The notes beneath the pieces were generated by a model. That model saw only the letters and a list, made by a program, of their open reading frames with translations. It ran no database searches and was not told the origin of the DNA. A stretch of DNA of 43,188 bases, taken from the NCBI GenBank assembly GCA_029553475.1, contig JAKPKV010000164.1, positions 1 through 43,188 on the forward strand, in the 5' to 3' direction. Shown piece after piece: positions 14,873 to 23,094 of this stretch (positions are counted from its first letter, which is position 1; each line of letters begins with the position of its first letter). Source of the DNA: Armatimonadota bacterium. GTDB lineage: Bacteria > Armatimonadota > Hebobacteria > CAIYQO01. A program made the position numbers and the translations under genes.

Positions 14873-15555
14873 ATGGATGCCCACACCAAAGTCGCTCGGC
14901 AGCGCTTGAGCGTGCTGCAACTGGCGGAAGAGCTCGGCAACGCCGCTGAAGCCTGCCGCCGTCGTGGCATGGACCGCACCAGCTTCTACGAGTGGAAGCG
15001 GCGCTTCGCAACTCAGGGCTTCGAAGGGCTGAAGGACTTGCCGCCCATCGCCAAGTCTCACCCGTTCACCACGCCGCCCGAGACGGTGGAGCGCCTCAAA
15101 GCGCTAGCGCTCGCCCATCCCGCCTTCGGCTGTAACCGCCTGGAGCACTTGCTCGCCCTGGAGGGGCCGCGGGTCTCCACAATGACGTGCTGCCTTTCTA
15201 TGTCGAGCAGGGTCTGCCGATCCAGGCAGTGCTGACCGACAACGGGCGGGAGTTCTGCGGGACAGACCGGCATCCCTACGAGCTCTATCTGGCCCTCAAT
15301 GACCTGGAGCACCGGACCCCCCGCGTCCGGCGCCCCCAGACGAACGGGTTTGTCGAACGGTTCCACCGCACGGTGCAGGAGGAGTTTTTCGCGCTGATGC
15401 TCCGCGAGAAACTCTACGAAAGCGTCGAGAGCCTGCAGGCTGATCTCGACGCTTGGCTGCACCACTACAACTACGAACGCCCCCATCAGGGGTATCGAAA
15501 TCTGGGCCGTCGTCCGTGGGAGACGGTGTCACAATTTGTCAGGGAAGGTGCTTAA
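14873..15555 (+). pseudogene. Decayed IS481-family transposase (internal deletion and frame shift)
   Basis: Codons from 14873 (AAGGAG upstream) give an N-terminal helix-turn-helix of IS481 type (LQLAEELGNAAEACRRRGM, FYEWKRRF, and GCNRLEHLLALEGPRVS) for about 103 residues. Near 15180 the frame is lost. From about 15183, in another frame, the C-terminal part of the integrase core resumes: VLTDNGREFCG with the second catalytic Asp, and TNGFVERFHRTVQEEFF with the catalytic Glu, ending ERPHQGYRNLGRRPWE. The region with the first catalytic Asp is deleted, so no active enzyme can be made. Intact relatives are about 350 residues; about 225 remain. IS termini could not be assigned with confidence. Confidence 0.9.
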
Positions 15556-15618
15556 GAGTACATATTAAAGAAATGGAATACGAAAGCAGAACGCTTCGGA
15601 AAACAGTGCTGCGAATAG

Positions 15619-17007
15619 TTACGTACCTCGATACCGCACCACCACCAGCGTCTGGTCGTCGCGCCGGGCGGCGCCCTGGATGTAAGTGTTCACCGCGTCG
15701 AAGATGTTGTCCGCGATCGCCTGGGCGGACAGGTCAATGCCCACGCCGGCGCGCGCGCGGGCGATGAGGCTGTCATCGCCGAATTCCACCCCCAGCGCGC
15801 TGCGCGCTTCGGTGATGCCGTCGGTATAGAGGCACAGCGTGTCGCCGGGTTCCAGCGTCTGCGCGCCCGTGGGGTAGGCGGCGTGGGCATCCACGCCCAG
15901 CACCAGGCCGCCGGCGTCCAGCGGCACGATCTCGTTGCCCCGCGCGCGAATCAGCAGCGGGGGGTCCTGTCCGCCGTTGGCATAGGCGAAGCGCGCGCGC
16001 GCCGGGTCCAGCACCATCACGCAGGCGGAGATGAACATGTCCGGCTGCAGCAGCGGATAGACGATGCGGTTCACCTGTGAGAGGATGGCGCCGGGATCGT
16101 CCCACACCTGCGCGCAGGCGACGAACGCCGACTTGAAAATCGGCAGCTTGATGGCGCCGCGCATGTGCTTGCCCGACACGTCCGCGATGGTGAGCACCAC
16201 CCGCCCGTCCTCCAGCGGGATGACATCGTAAAAGTCGCCGCCGCCCTCCTGCAGCACCGGGCGCCACCGCGCCCCCACCTCGATGCCGGTGAGGGTGGGG
16301 GTGGCCGTCGGCAGCAGCAGGTCATAGACTTCCTGCGCGGCGCGGAACCGCTCCTGGTACTGCGCCAGCAGCACCTGCGAGCGCGTCCACATCTCCCGCT
16401 CGCGTTTGTGGGTATCCACCAGGTAGCCGGTGACGATGGCGACCAGGAACAGGTAAATGCCGTTGCGATACAGCGCCTCGACGATATCGGTGACGTTGTA
16501 ATTGCTGCCGAGGTAGATCAGGCCCAGGTAGAGGCAGAGGATGAGGATCGCCGAGCCTAAGGCGCCCGCCACGCCGAACCAGAGCGCGTTCGTGATGATT
16601 AAGACGAAGTAGAAGGGGAATAGAATCGAGCCGTTGCCATGCAGGCCGGTTTGCCAGGTGGCGTAGACCCACACGGTGACGAGCAGGATGTCGAGGATCG
16701 CCATGACGTGGCGCAGGCCGCGCGGGCGCCAGCGCAGCCAGTGGAGGAGGAACACCAGGCCGGTGTAGGCCACGGCGAAGACGATGGAGAGCTGGAAGAT
16801 GCCGGAGAGGAGTTGGGTGTGGTGGTCCCCGAGCTCCTGCGGCAGGAGAAAATTCGTGAAGGCGGCCAGCATGGTCAGCGCGGCGCGCAGGATGGCGACG
16901 ATCAGCTCGGACTCCTGCTGCAGGCTGATGGTCGTGGCGCGCGGGGGCGCCGCCGGCGTGGCCGGCGCGGAGGCGCGCGCTGTTTTGGGTGCCTGCGTGA
17001 TCGGCAT
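15619..17007 (-). CDS. Membrane SpoIIE/RsbU-type PP2C serine phosphatase
   Basis: A 462-residue protein with a Pro/Ala-rich N-terminus, about six transmembrane helices between residues 35 and 205, a short linker (THKREREMWTRSQVLLAQYQERF) and a C-terminal PP2C-like phosphatase domain (about 235-460). Phosphatase motifs are GGGDFYDV (metal-binding Asp), LTIADVSGKHMRGA, FAYANGGQDPPLL, LCLYTDGITEAR and RRDDQTLVVVRY. Such proteins dephosphorylate anti-sigma-antagonist (STAS) proteins in stress partner-switch systems; none is adjacent here. GGGAGG lies just before the ATG. The TAA stop is the right edge of the AT-rich island. It is compositionally a host gene and is not considered part of the kinase cassette, although a kinase now lies nearby. 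Confidence 0.9.
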   Translation of the reverse strand: MPITQAPKTARASAPATPAAPPRATTISLQQESELIVAILRAALTMLAAFTNFLLPQELGDHHTQLLSGIFQLSIVFAVAYTGLVFLLHWLRWRPRGLRHVMAILDILLVTVWVYATWQTGLHGNGSILFPFYFVLIITNALWFGVAGALGSAILILCLYLGLIYLGSNYNVTDIVEALYRNGIYLFLVAIVTGYLVDTHKREREMWTRSQVLLAQYQERFRAAQEVYDLLLPTATPTLTGIEVGARWRPVLQEGGGDFYDVIPLEDGRVVLTIADVSGKHMRGAIKLPIFKSAFVACAQVWDDPGAILSQVNRIVYPLLQPDMFISACVMVLDPARARFAYANGGQDPPLLIRARGNEIVPLDAGGLVLGVDAHAAYPTGAQTLEPGDTLCLYTDGITEARSALGVEFGDDSLIARARAGVGIDLSAQAIADNIFDAVNTYIQGAARRDDQTLVVVRYRGT

Positions 17008-17082
17008 AGCCCTCCCGTGTCCGCGGCGCCGGCGGCAGGCGGCGCGGAAAAACCCCTCGGCGCGCGGCGCGCGCGTGAAGGC

Positions 17083-17111
17083 TTTCGTGCGTCCACGGGG
17101 AATAGTATAAT
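17083..17111 (+). promoter_or_regulatory. Sigma-70-type promoter before the oxidoreductase gamma subunit
   Basis: TTTCGT (17083-17088), 17-nt spacer, TATAAT (17106-17111). The transcript would start about 17118 and give a short leader with a GGAG ribosome-binding site 6 nt before ATG 17147. Confidence 0.55.
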
Positions 17112-17146
17112 CGTGAATGACGGAAATGCCTACTACGGAGAAACGT

Positions 17147-17722
17147 ATGTCTGAACATCACGTCCCCGCATCGCTGCATCACGAGGTGATTATCGCCGGT
17201 TTTGGCGGCCAGGGCGTGCTGACCCTGGGGTCCACGCTGGCGGAGGCGGCGGTGCTGGACGGGCGCGAGGTCGTGTGGACGCCGGCGTACGGCGCGGAGA
17301 TGCGCGGCGGGCCCGCCTTCTGCACGGTGATCGTCTCCTCCGCGCCCATCGGGTCGCCGGTGGTGGCCACCGCGGATACCGCCATCGTCATGGACCGGCT
17401 GTCGCTGCCGAAATACCAGCGGCAGGTGCGCCCCGACGGCGCGCTGCTGGTGAACAGCTCGCTGGTAGACACGGCGGAGATCGCCGTCGCCGCGCGCTGG
17501 TACGCCATCCGCGCCAATCACTTGGCGGAAGCGCTGGGCGACGCGCGCACCGCCAACATGGTGATGCTCGGCGCCTTCCTGGCGCTCACGCGCCTGGTGC
17601 GCGCGGCGGCCGTGGTGGACGCGCTGCGCCATATCCTCCCCGCGCGGCGGCATCACCTGATCCCGCTGAACGAGGCCGCGCTGGCCGCCGGCGCCCGCGC
17701 GCTGACCGCGCCGGCGGCGTGA
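17147..17722 (+). CDS. 2-oxoacid:acceptor oxidoreductase, gamma subunit
   Basis: A 191-residue cytosolic subunit of ferredoxin-dependent 2-oxoacid oxidoreductases (pyruvate, 2-oxoglutarate or branched-chain type). Signature motifs: IIAGFGGQGVLTLGSTLAEA, YGAEMRGGPAFCTVIVS, ADTAIVMDRLSLPKY, and ANMVMLGAFLAL. This domain helps bridge the TPP-containing and CoA-binding subunits. The alpha, beta and ferredoxin-like subunits normally lie directly upstream in an operon, but here the neighbours are a convergent or divergent phosphatase and a TolB-like gene, so this is a solitary gamma gene with its own promoter. ATG 17147 is chosen by the GGAG site; in-frame ATGs at 17117 and 17126 overlap the promoter start region. 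Confidence 0.88.
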   Translation: MSEHHVPASLHHEVIIAGFGGQGVLTLGSTLAEAAVLDGREVVWTPAYGAEMRGGPAFCTVIVSSAPIGSPVVATADTAIVMDRLSLPKYQRQVRPDGALLVNSSLVDTAEIAVAARWYAIRANHLAEALGDARTANMVMLGAFLALTRLVRAAAVVDALRHILPARRHHLIPLNEAALAAGARALTAPAA

Positions 17723-17860
17723 GCGCGGCCATCTGGTGGCGATGCGAACCGCCGCATGATTGCGCAGTGGAACAATCCTTCATATAATAGGTCTAATCCC
17801 ATAGCGGCGCCGCCGGCGCCGCGGCAATCGTTTGCCGGTGATACCGTGTAGGAGGGTGAT

Positions 17861-20332
17861 ATGCGACACACCGCGGTCAGATGGGCGTTGGTCGGCGGGC
17901 TGGTGATGCTGGCGCTGTCTCTGCCGGCCCAGGACACGAAAGACCGCGTGGCCATTCAGCGCCAGGTCCACCCCACCGCCCCGACGAACATCCTCATCCT
18001 GTTCAGCGATGGCAAACAGCCGCAGGACCTGCCGGTGCGTGGTGACACGCCGGTACCGCGCGTCACGCCCGCCCTTTCGCCCGATGGCCGCACGCTGGCG
18101 TATAGTGAAAAGGTCGGCGAGCAGTTCAAACTCTTCACCTGGGAGCTGGACGCGCAGAATCTGCCGGTGGGCGAGCCGAAGGCGCTCACCGCCAATGCCG
18201 ACACCACGGACAAGTTCCCGTCCTGGTCGCCGGACGGCCGGCAGCTCGCCTACCTGGCCACCGCCGCCGACGGCACCACCACCCTGCGCGCCATCACCCG
18301 CGACGGCACCGGCATGCGCACGCTGGCTGAGACGCGCTATACGTCCACGCCCTCCTGGCACGCCGACGGGAAGGGGCTCCTCTACATTGACCTGGAGGAA
18401 GGCGACGACGGCAAGCGCGTTCCCACGCTGAAAAGCGTGATGATGGACGGCAACATGCCGCTGCCCATCCGGCCCGGCATGCGCATCATCGCCGCCAGTC
18501 AGGCGCCGCCCGCCGCGAAGGACAACGTGAGCATCGCCGTGCTGACGCAGAGCGCCAACGGCCTCTGCGATCTCCATATCATCAAGCCGTTCGTCATGGA
18601 GACGAGGCGGATCGCCGCGCAAATCGCCGGCGCGAAAAGCGTCGTCTGGGTGAGCCCCGACTTGGTCGCCTTCACCGCCACCAAGGTCGGCACCCAGGAG
18701 AAAGCCATCTGGCTGGTGAACCCGGAGGGCGGCGCCGCGCCCCGCCCGCTGGAGAAGGTGCCGGTCAATCCGAAGCTGGTCGCCTGGCTCTCCATGCGGA
18801 CGGCGAATCTCGCCGCGAATCTGCCGGATCCGGTGGACCCCGGCGCCCCCGCCGGTCCCAATGGGACGAAGCCGGGCGAGCCGCTGGCCACCGGCCCGGT
18901 GACGGTGATGCGCCCGCTGGCCGAGGCCACCCTCCGCGGCATCGTCCCGGTGAAGGTCTACACTCAGCCGAAGGTGACCAGCGTGGTGCTGCGCATCAAC
19001 GATCAGTTCATCTTCGCCGCCGCGCCGCAGGCCGACGACACGGAGCCCGCGCCCTACGTGCGCTTCGAGTGGAATACCCAGCAGACGGTGAGCGACGAGC
19101 TGCTGCGCGCCGAGTTCGAAGCGGCGGAGAAGGACAGGCGATCCATCAAATACGGGAACGTGCTGCGCTTCCCCGACGGCGCCTATACCATCACCGCGTA
19201 TGGGATGGATGTCAACAATAAGCTGGTCGGCGGCTACCAGGTGAAGGTGACGGTGCAGAATACCCTGGCGGGCAATGAGTTTCCCGCCGAGAACACCGTG
19301 CTCGCCTACAAGGGACGCGACGATGTCTACGCGCTGCACGGCGCAGCCACCCTCTTCGGCGCCAGCCCCGGCCAGGCGCCGGAGTTGAACGCCACCCTCG
19401 ACCTGACCATCCGCCGCGTGCTCATTGACGCCCGCGATACCGCCTATGACCTGCGCACCGAGGTGCGCCCGCCGCGCAGCGGCTTCCCGCTGAATTACGG
19501 CTTGAAAGAGGCGATCATCCCCGAGACCGGCGCCAGCGCGCTCTATTCCTTCACCCGCGAAGGCTACGTCAGCGTGGTGGAGCAGTTGCGCGAGAAGATT
19601 TACCTGCCGCTCTCCGCGTTGAGCACGCCGCTGCCGCCCAATATCGCCATCACCCGCGCCTCGACCTGGTCGCGGGCGATGAACGTGGTGGCGGACCTGC
19701 TCAATCGCGACAATACCATGGTGCAGGCGAATCACGCCGTGGACGGGGTGGAATGGATGGACGGCAAGCGGACGATTCGCATCCGCTCCGATTATAAACT
19801 CGACCAGCGCTGGACCCCGTACCCGCTGCTGCCGAACACGCCCACGCGTACCACGCCGCAGGAGCGCGCCATCCGCGGCGAGCTGCTGAAGAAAGCCACC
19901 CAGCCCACGCTGGCACCCGGCGCCAATCCGGGGATGACCGCGCCCGCCGGCACCGGCGTGACGCAGGACGTTGGCGGCGGCATCAAATTTACCGGCTGTA
20001 CGGGCATCCGCTTCAGTTGGTTCGATTATCAGGCCAACGCGCTGGTGCGGGTGGACGATTATATCCTTTACAGCTTCCCCGTCACCCATTTGCCCACCGG
20101 GGCCGGCGGCACGGGCGTGTCGCCGGGCATGACCACGCCCCCGCCGCCGGGCGCGCCGGGCAATAATCCGTTCGGCGCCGCGCCGGCCGCCAATCCGTTC
20201 GGCGGCGCCACCGCGCCGGCCAACAATCCCCCCGGTAGGGGCACCCAGCCCGCCCGCCCCGCCGCCCCGCCGGAGGTCGGCACCGCCTACTACCTGGTGC
20301 GCATGACGTACCAGGCGGTGACGGAAGAATAA
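17861..20332 (+). CDS. Large secreted TolB/WD40-like beta-propeller protein
   Basis: An 823-residue exported protein. An N-terminal signal peptide (WALVGGLVMLALSLPAQ) is followed by PD40/TolB-type repeats: PALSPDGRTLAYSEK, FPSWSPDGRQLAYLAT, TPSWHADGKGLLYID, which suggest a partial or divergent propeller in residues 60-320. The middle (about 350-640) is a mixed beta region I do not recognise, with an Ig-like stretch (TLRGIVPVKVYTQPKVTSV). Residues 720-805 are rich in Gly, Pro, Asn and Ala (for example NNPFGAAPAANPFGG), a typical extracellular linker, and the end returns to a strand (YYLVRMTYQAVTEE). AGGAGGGT before the ATG is a strong ribosome-binding site. A perfect terminator follows. Function unknown; envelope location inferred. 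Confidence 0.82.
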   Translation: MRHTAVRWALVGGLVMLALSLPAQDTKDRVAIQRQVHPTAPTNILILFSDGKQPQDLPVRGDTPVPRVTPALSPDGRTLAYSEKVGEQFKLFTWELDAQNLPVGEPKALTANADTTDKFPSWSPDGRQLAYLATAADGTTTLRAITRDGTGMRTLAETRYTSTPSWHADGKGLLYIDLEEGDDGKRVPTLKSVMMDGNMPLPIRPGMRIIAASQAPPAAKDNVSIAVLTQSANGLCDLHIIKPFVMETRRIAAQIAGAKSVVWVSPDLVAFTATKVGTQEKAIWLVNPEGGAAPRPLEKVPVNPKLVAWLSMRTANLAANLPDPVDPGAPAGPNGTKPGEPLATGPVTVMRPLAEATLRGIVPVKVYTQPKVTSVVLRINDQFIFAAAPQADDTEPAPYVRFEWNTQQTVSDELLRAEFEAAEKDRRSIKYGNVLRFPDGAYTITAYGMDVNNKLVGGYQVKVTVQNTLAGNEFPAENTVLAYKGRDDVYALHGAATLFGASPGQAPELNATLDLTIRRVLIDARDTAYDLRTEVRPPRSGFPLNYGLKEAIIPETGASALYSFTREGYVSVVEQLREKIYLPLSALSTPLPPNIAITRASTWSRAMNVVADLLNRDNTMVQANHAVDGVEWMDGKRTIRIRSDYKLDQRWTPYPLLPNTPTRTTPQERAIRGELLKKATQPTLAPGANPGMTAPAGTGVTQDVGGGIKFTGCTGIRFSWFDYQANALVRVDDYILYSFPVTHLPTGAGGTGVSPGMTTPPPPGAPGNNPFGAAPAANPFGGATAPANNPPGRGTQPARPAAPPEVGTAYYLVRMTYQAVTEE

Positions 20333-20347
20333 TTCCACGAAGGATTG

Positions 20348-20381
20348 CGCCGGGGATGCGCCGCGTCCCCGGCGTTTTTTT
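20348..20381 (+). terminator. Rho-independent terminator
   Basis: A perfect 9-bp stem (CGCCGGGGA with TCCCCGGCG), a 9-nt loop and seven T residues. It closes the TolB-like gene and ends only 3 nt before the comEC start codon. Confidence 0.9.
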
Positions 20382-20384
20382 CGC

Positions 20385-21986
20385 ATGCTCGCTTCGCTCC
20401 TTGCGCCATTACTGCGGCGGCCATTGCTGTGCCTGGCGTTACTCTGGGCCGGCGGCATTGTGCTGGCCACCCGCGTGCCGTTGGGCTGGTCGGCATGGCT
20501 GCCGGCGGCGGTGGGCGGGCTGGCGGCCTGGGCGCTGCTCACCGCGCGGCGCCATCCCGCCGCGCCCGCGGCGCTCTGCCTCGCCGTGCTCGCCCTCTCC
20601 GCGGCGCTGGCCGGCTGGCGGCTGGCGCCGCCCGGCCCCGGCGATCCCCGCTGGCTGCCGGTCGGGGCGGCGACCGTCGTCGGCTATCCGCTGGGTCCGG
20701 CGCTGCACACCGATTACGGCTGGCGCATGCCCTTCCGCCTCACCGCGCGCGCCGTGGGCGATCACTGGGTGGAGGCCGCGGGCGCCGTCTACCTGACCGG
20801 GCGCGAGCTGCCGCCGGAGCCGGGGCGCCGGTGGCGCGTGCGCGGCCGCGTGCTGCCGGCGGAGGAGGTGGGCAATCCCTTTGGCTTCGCCTGGAGCGCC
20901 TATCTGGCCGAGCGCGATCTCACCGCCTCCATGCGCGCCTACGCGGCCGCGCCGCTGGGCGACTCCGCGCCGGCCTCGCGCCTGTATGTCGTGCGCGCCG
21001 GGCTCAGCGAGCGGCTGGCGGCCTCCATGCCCGCCGTCTACGGGCCGCTCTACGCGCAGTTGCTCGACAGCCTGGTGCTGGGGGTGTACGGCTCGCCGCT
21101 GCCGCCGGCGCTCACCGAGCAGTTTCGCCGCGCCGGCACGATCCACCTGATGGTCGTCTCCGGCTCGCAGGTGGCGCTGCTCGGCGGCATCCTGCTCTTC
21201 CCGCTGTGGCTCTCCGTGTCCGGGCGCGCGCGGACCACCTATCCCCGCGCCCGCACGCTGCTCCTGCTGTGCTCGCTGCCCATCCTCGGCCTCTACGTGG
21301 CCCTGGCCGACCGCGGTGCGTCGGTGGACCGCGCGCTGCTGATGGGCCTGCTGATGACGCTCGCCGTCTTCCTCGCCCTCTCGCCGCTGGCGCGCACGCG
21401 CGCCTTCCATCCCGACGGGCTCACGCTGCTGGGGGCGGCGGCGCTGGTCATTCTCATCGGGCGGCCCGCCACCCTCTTCGGGCCGAGCATGCAGCTCTCC
21501 TTCGCCGCCGTCTGCGGGCTGCTCACCCTGACCCCCGTCTTCATGCGCCTGCTGCACCCCCGGCTGGGGCCGGTCGCGCTGCTGGTATCCGCCACGCTGG
21601 GCGCGCAGCTCATGACCTATCCCGTGCTCGCCTGGCATTTCGGCGCGATCCCGCTGCTCGCCCCGCTCACCAACCTCGTCGCCGTGCCGCTCGTGGCCCT
21701 GCTGCTGCCGCTGGGGCTGCTCACCCTGGTCTTCGCGACCGTCGTGCCGCCGGTCGCCGTGCTGCTGAATATGATCAACGTGCCGCTGCTGAATGGCCTG
21801 CTGTTCGTCAGCGCCGCCGCCGCGCGGCTGCCCTTCGCCTCGCTGCCGCTGGTCGTCCGCTCGCCCTGGCTCATCCTCCTCTACCTCGCGCTCCTCGCCG
21901 CCGGCGCCCTCGCGCTGTCACGCTGGCTCGACACCCGCGAGGATGAATGGGCCATCCCGGCAGGGAGAGAGCCGGTGATGTGGTAA
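20385..21986 (+). CDS. comEC: ComEC/Rec2-type DNA uptake channel, without metallo-beta-lactamase domain
   Basis: A 533-residue polytopic membrane protein that would form the inner-membrane channel for single-stranded DNA in natural transformation. The N-terminal part has two or three helices and the DUF4131 OB-like region (about 90-200). The Competence domain (about 215-500) contains LDSLVLGVYGSPLP, RAGTIHLMVVSGSQVALLGG, ADRGASVDRALLMG and STLGAQLMTYPVLAWHFG-like segments. Full ComEC proteins of about 750 residues carry a C-terminal metallo-beta-lactamase domain; it is absent here and the gene ends after the last helices with TREDEWAIPAG. The ATG lies 3 nt after a terminator T-run and has no ribosome-binding site, so the real start may be downstream or the gene may be transcribed from readthrough. 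Confidence 0.88.
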   Translation: MLASLLAPLLRRPLLCLALLWAGGIVLATRVPLGWSAWLPAAVGGLAAWALLTARRHPAAPAALCLAVLALSAALAGWRLAPPGPGDPRWLPVGAATVVGYPLGPALHTDYGWRMPFRLTARAVGDHWVEAAGAVYLTGRELPPEPGRRWRVRGRVLPAEEVGNPFGFAWSAYLAERDLTASMRAYAAAPLGDSAPASRLYVVRAGLSERLAASMPAVYGPLYAQLLDSLVLGVYGSPLPPALTEQFRRAGTIHLMVVSGSQVALLGGILLFPLWLSVSGRARTTYPRARTLLLLCSLPILGLYVALADRGASVDRALLMGLLMTLAVFLALSPLARTRAFHPDGLTLLGAAALVILIGRPATLFGPSMQLSFAAVCGLLTLTPVFMRLLHPRLGPVALLVSATLGAQLMTYPVLAWHFGAIPLLAPLTNLVAVPLVALLLPLGLLTLVFATVVPPVAVLLNMINVPLLNGLLFVSAAAARLPFASLPLVVRSPWLILLYLALLAAGALALSRWLDTREDEWAIPAGREPVMW

Positions 21987-22071
21987 CGAGAGGGATGGGG
22001 GGCGTGCGGCCTGCGCGGTGACGAGGCCGGTACGGCCTCCCCGATCTGGTCCAATATACAACGGGAATACG

Positions 22072-22102
22072 TTGACAGGTTGCCACGGAACATGGGAATA
22101 AT
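22072..22102 (+). promoter_or_regulatory. Candidate promoter for moxR
   Basis: A consensus TTGACA (22072-22077) and AATAAT (22097-22102) separated by 19 nt. The spacing is slightly long. A GGAGTG ribosome-binding site precedes the GTG start at 22132. Confidence 0.45.
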
Positions 22103-22131
22103 GACGATATCCCAGGAAATGGAGTGAACGC

Positions 22132-23094
22132 GTGTCTGAGATCTCATCGCTGCCGATCCCCGAAGTGACCGCGCGCGCGCGGGCGATTGCCGACAACATC
22201 GAGCGCGTGATCCGCGGGAAGCGCGAGCAGGTGGAGCTGACGCTGGTGGCGCTGCTCTGCGGCGGCCACGTGCTGCTGGAGGACGTGCCCGGCGTGGGGA
22301 AGACCATGCTGGCGAAAAGCCTGGCGGCCTCGCTGGGCTGCAGTTACAAACGCCTGCAGTTCACCCCGGACCTGCTGCCCTCCGATATCACCGGCGTCTC
22401 CATCTATAACCAGAGCACGGGGGAATTCCGCTTCATGGAGGGGCCGGTGTTCGCCAATATCGTGCTGGCGGACGAGATCAACCGCGCCTCGCCGAAGACG
22501 CAGGCCGCGCTGCTGGAGTGCATGGAGGAGCGGCAGGTGACGGTGGACGGCGTCACCCGCGTGCTGCCGCAGCCCTTCTTCGTCATCGCCACCCAGAACC
22601 CCATCGAATACGAAGGCACCTATCCGCTGCCGGAATCGCAGCTCGACCGCTTCCTGCTGCGGCAGAGCCTGGGCTACCCGCCCCGCGATCACGAGCGGGA
22701 AGTGGTGATGGCGCAGGCGCGCTCCATGCCGCTGGCCGACCTGCGGAGCGTCACCGAGCTGGATGGGCTGCTGGCGATGCAGGAGGCGGTGAAAACGGTG
22801 CACGTGAGCGACGCCGCGCTGGATTACATCCTCAACGTGGTGGAGGCCACGCGCGCGCACCCCGACCTGTACCTGGGCGCCAGCCCGCGCGGGGCGATTA
22901 ACCTCTATCGCGCCGCCCAGGCGCTGGCGGCGGTGGCGGGCGAGGCCTTCGTGCTGCCCGATCACGTGAAACGGCTGGCGACGCAGGTGCTCTCCCATCG
23001 CGTCATCGTGCGCCCGGAAGCGCGCATCAGCGGCATCACCGCCGAGCAGGTCATCGGGAATATTTTAGCGAAGGTGCCCGTGGATGTCGGCTAG
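22132..23094 (+). CDS. MoxR family AAA+ ATPase
   Basis: A 320-residue AAA+ chaperone-type ATPase. Motifs: EDVPGVGKTMLAKSLA (Walker A), LPSDITGVSIYNQ, FANIVLADEINRASPKTQAALLE (Walker B and sensor region), ATQNPIEYEGTYPLPESQLDRF (sensor 1 and arginine finger), and the lid domain from ASPRGAINLYRAAQA with sensor 2. MoxR proteins usually work with von Willebrand A-domain partners (DUF58 proteins) encoded next door to mature or activate complexes; no DUF58 or VWA gene follows here, an MFS transporter does. GTG start with GGAG site. The last 11 nt overlap the next gene. Confidence 0.92.
   Translation: MSEISSLPIPEVTARARAIADNIERVIRGKREQVELTLVALLCGGHVLLEDVPGVGKTMLAKSLAASLGCSYKRLQFTPDLLPSDITGVSIYNQSTGEFRFMEGPVFANIVLADEINRASPKTQAALLECMEERQVTVDGVTRVLPQPFFVIATQNPIEYEGTYPLPESQLDRFLLRQSLGYPPRDHEREVVMAQARSMPLADLRSVTELDGLLAMQEAVKTVHVSDAALDYILNVVEATRAHPDLYLGASPRGAINLYRAAQALAAVAGEAFVLPDHVKRLATQVLSHRVIVRPEARISGITAEQVIGNILAKVPVDVG

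Larger units (their letters stand above)
12161..15618 (+). mobile_element. AT-rich genomic island carrying kinase/AAA+/unknown cassette and IS remnant
   Basis: Base composition drops abruptly from strongly GC-rich to AT-rich directly after the stop codon at 12160 and stays so to about 14700; a GC-richer IS remnant follows, then a short AT-rich tail up to the stop codon of the minus-strand phosphatase at 15619. The island therefore sits exactly in the gap between two convergent host genes. Codon use of the three cassette genes (AT-ending codons, ATA Ile, AGA Arg) differs completely from the flanks. No integrase gene, tRNA target or exact flanking direct repeat was found, so the mode of entry is unknown; the hairpin and transposase remnant at the right side hint at IS activity. 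Confidence 0.85.

Noticed and set aside
12161-15618. Direct repeats at the island ends (GAATAAGTT on the left, GAATAGTT on the right)
   Set aside because: They differ in length and sequence and AT-rich DNA gives such matches by chance; not accepted as target duplications.
15619-17007. Treating the PP2C phosphatase as the partner of the island kinase
   Set aside because: It has host base composition and codon use, lies beyond the IS remnant on the other strand, and belongs to the SpoIIE type that acts on STAS proteins.
17106-17119. Leaderless start at ATG 17117
   Set aside because: Only 5 nt separate it from TATAAT, and ATG 17147 has a GGAG site at proper spacing, so a short leader is the better model.
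17780-20542. Very long minus-strand open frame (about 920 codons) opposite the TolB-like gene
   Set aside because: GC-rich third positions keep the antisense frame open. Its translation is His/Arg/Gly-rich with no domain, whereas the plus strand has a signal peptide, propeller motifs and a ribosome-binding site.
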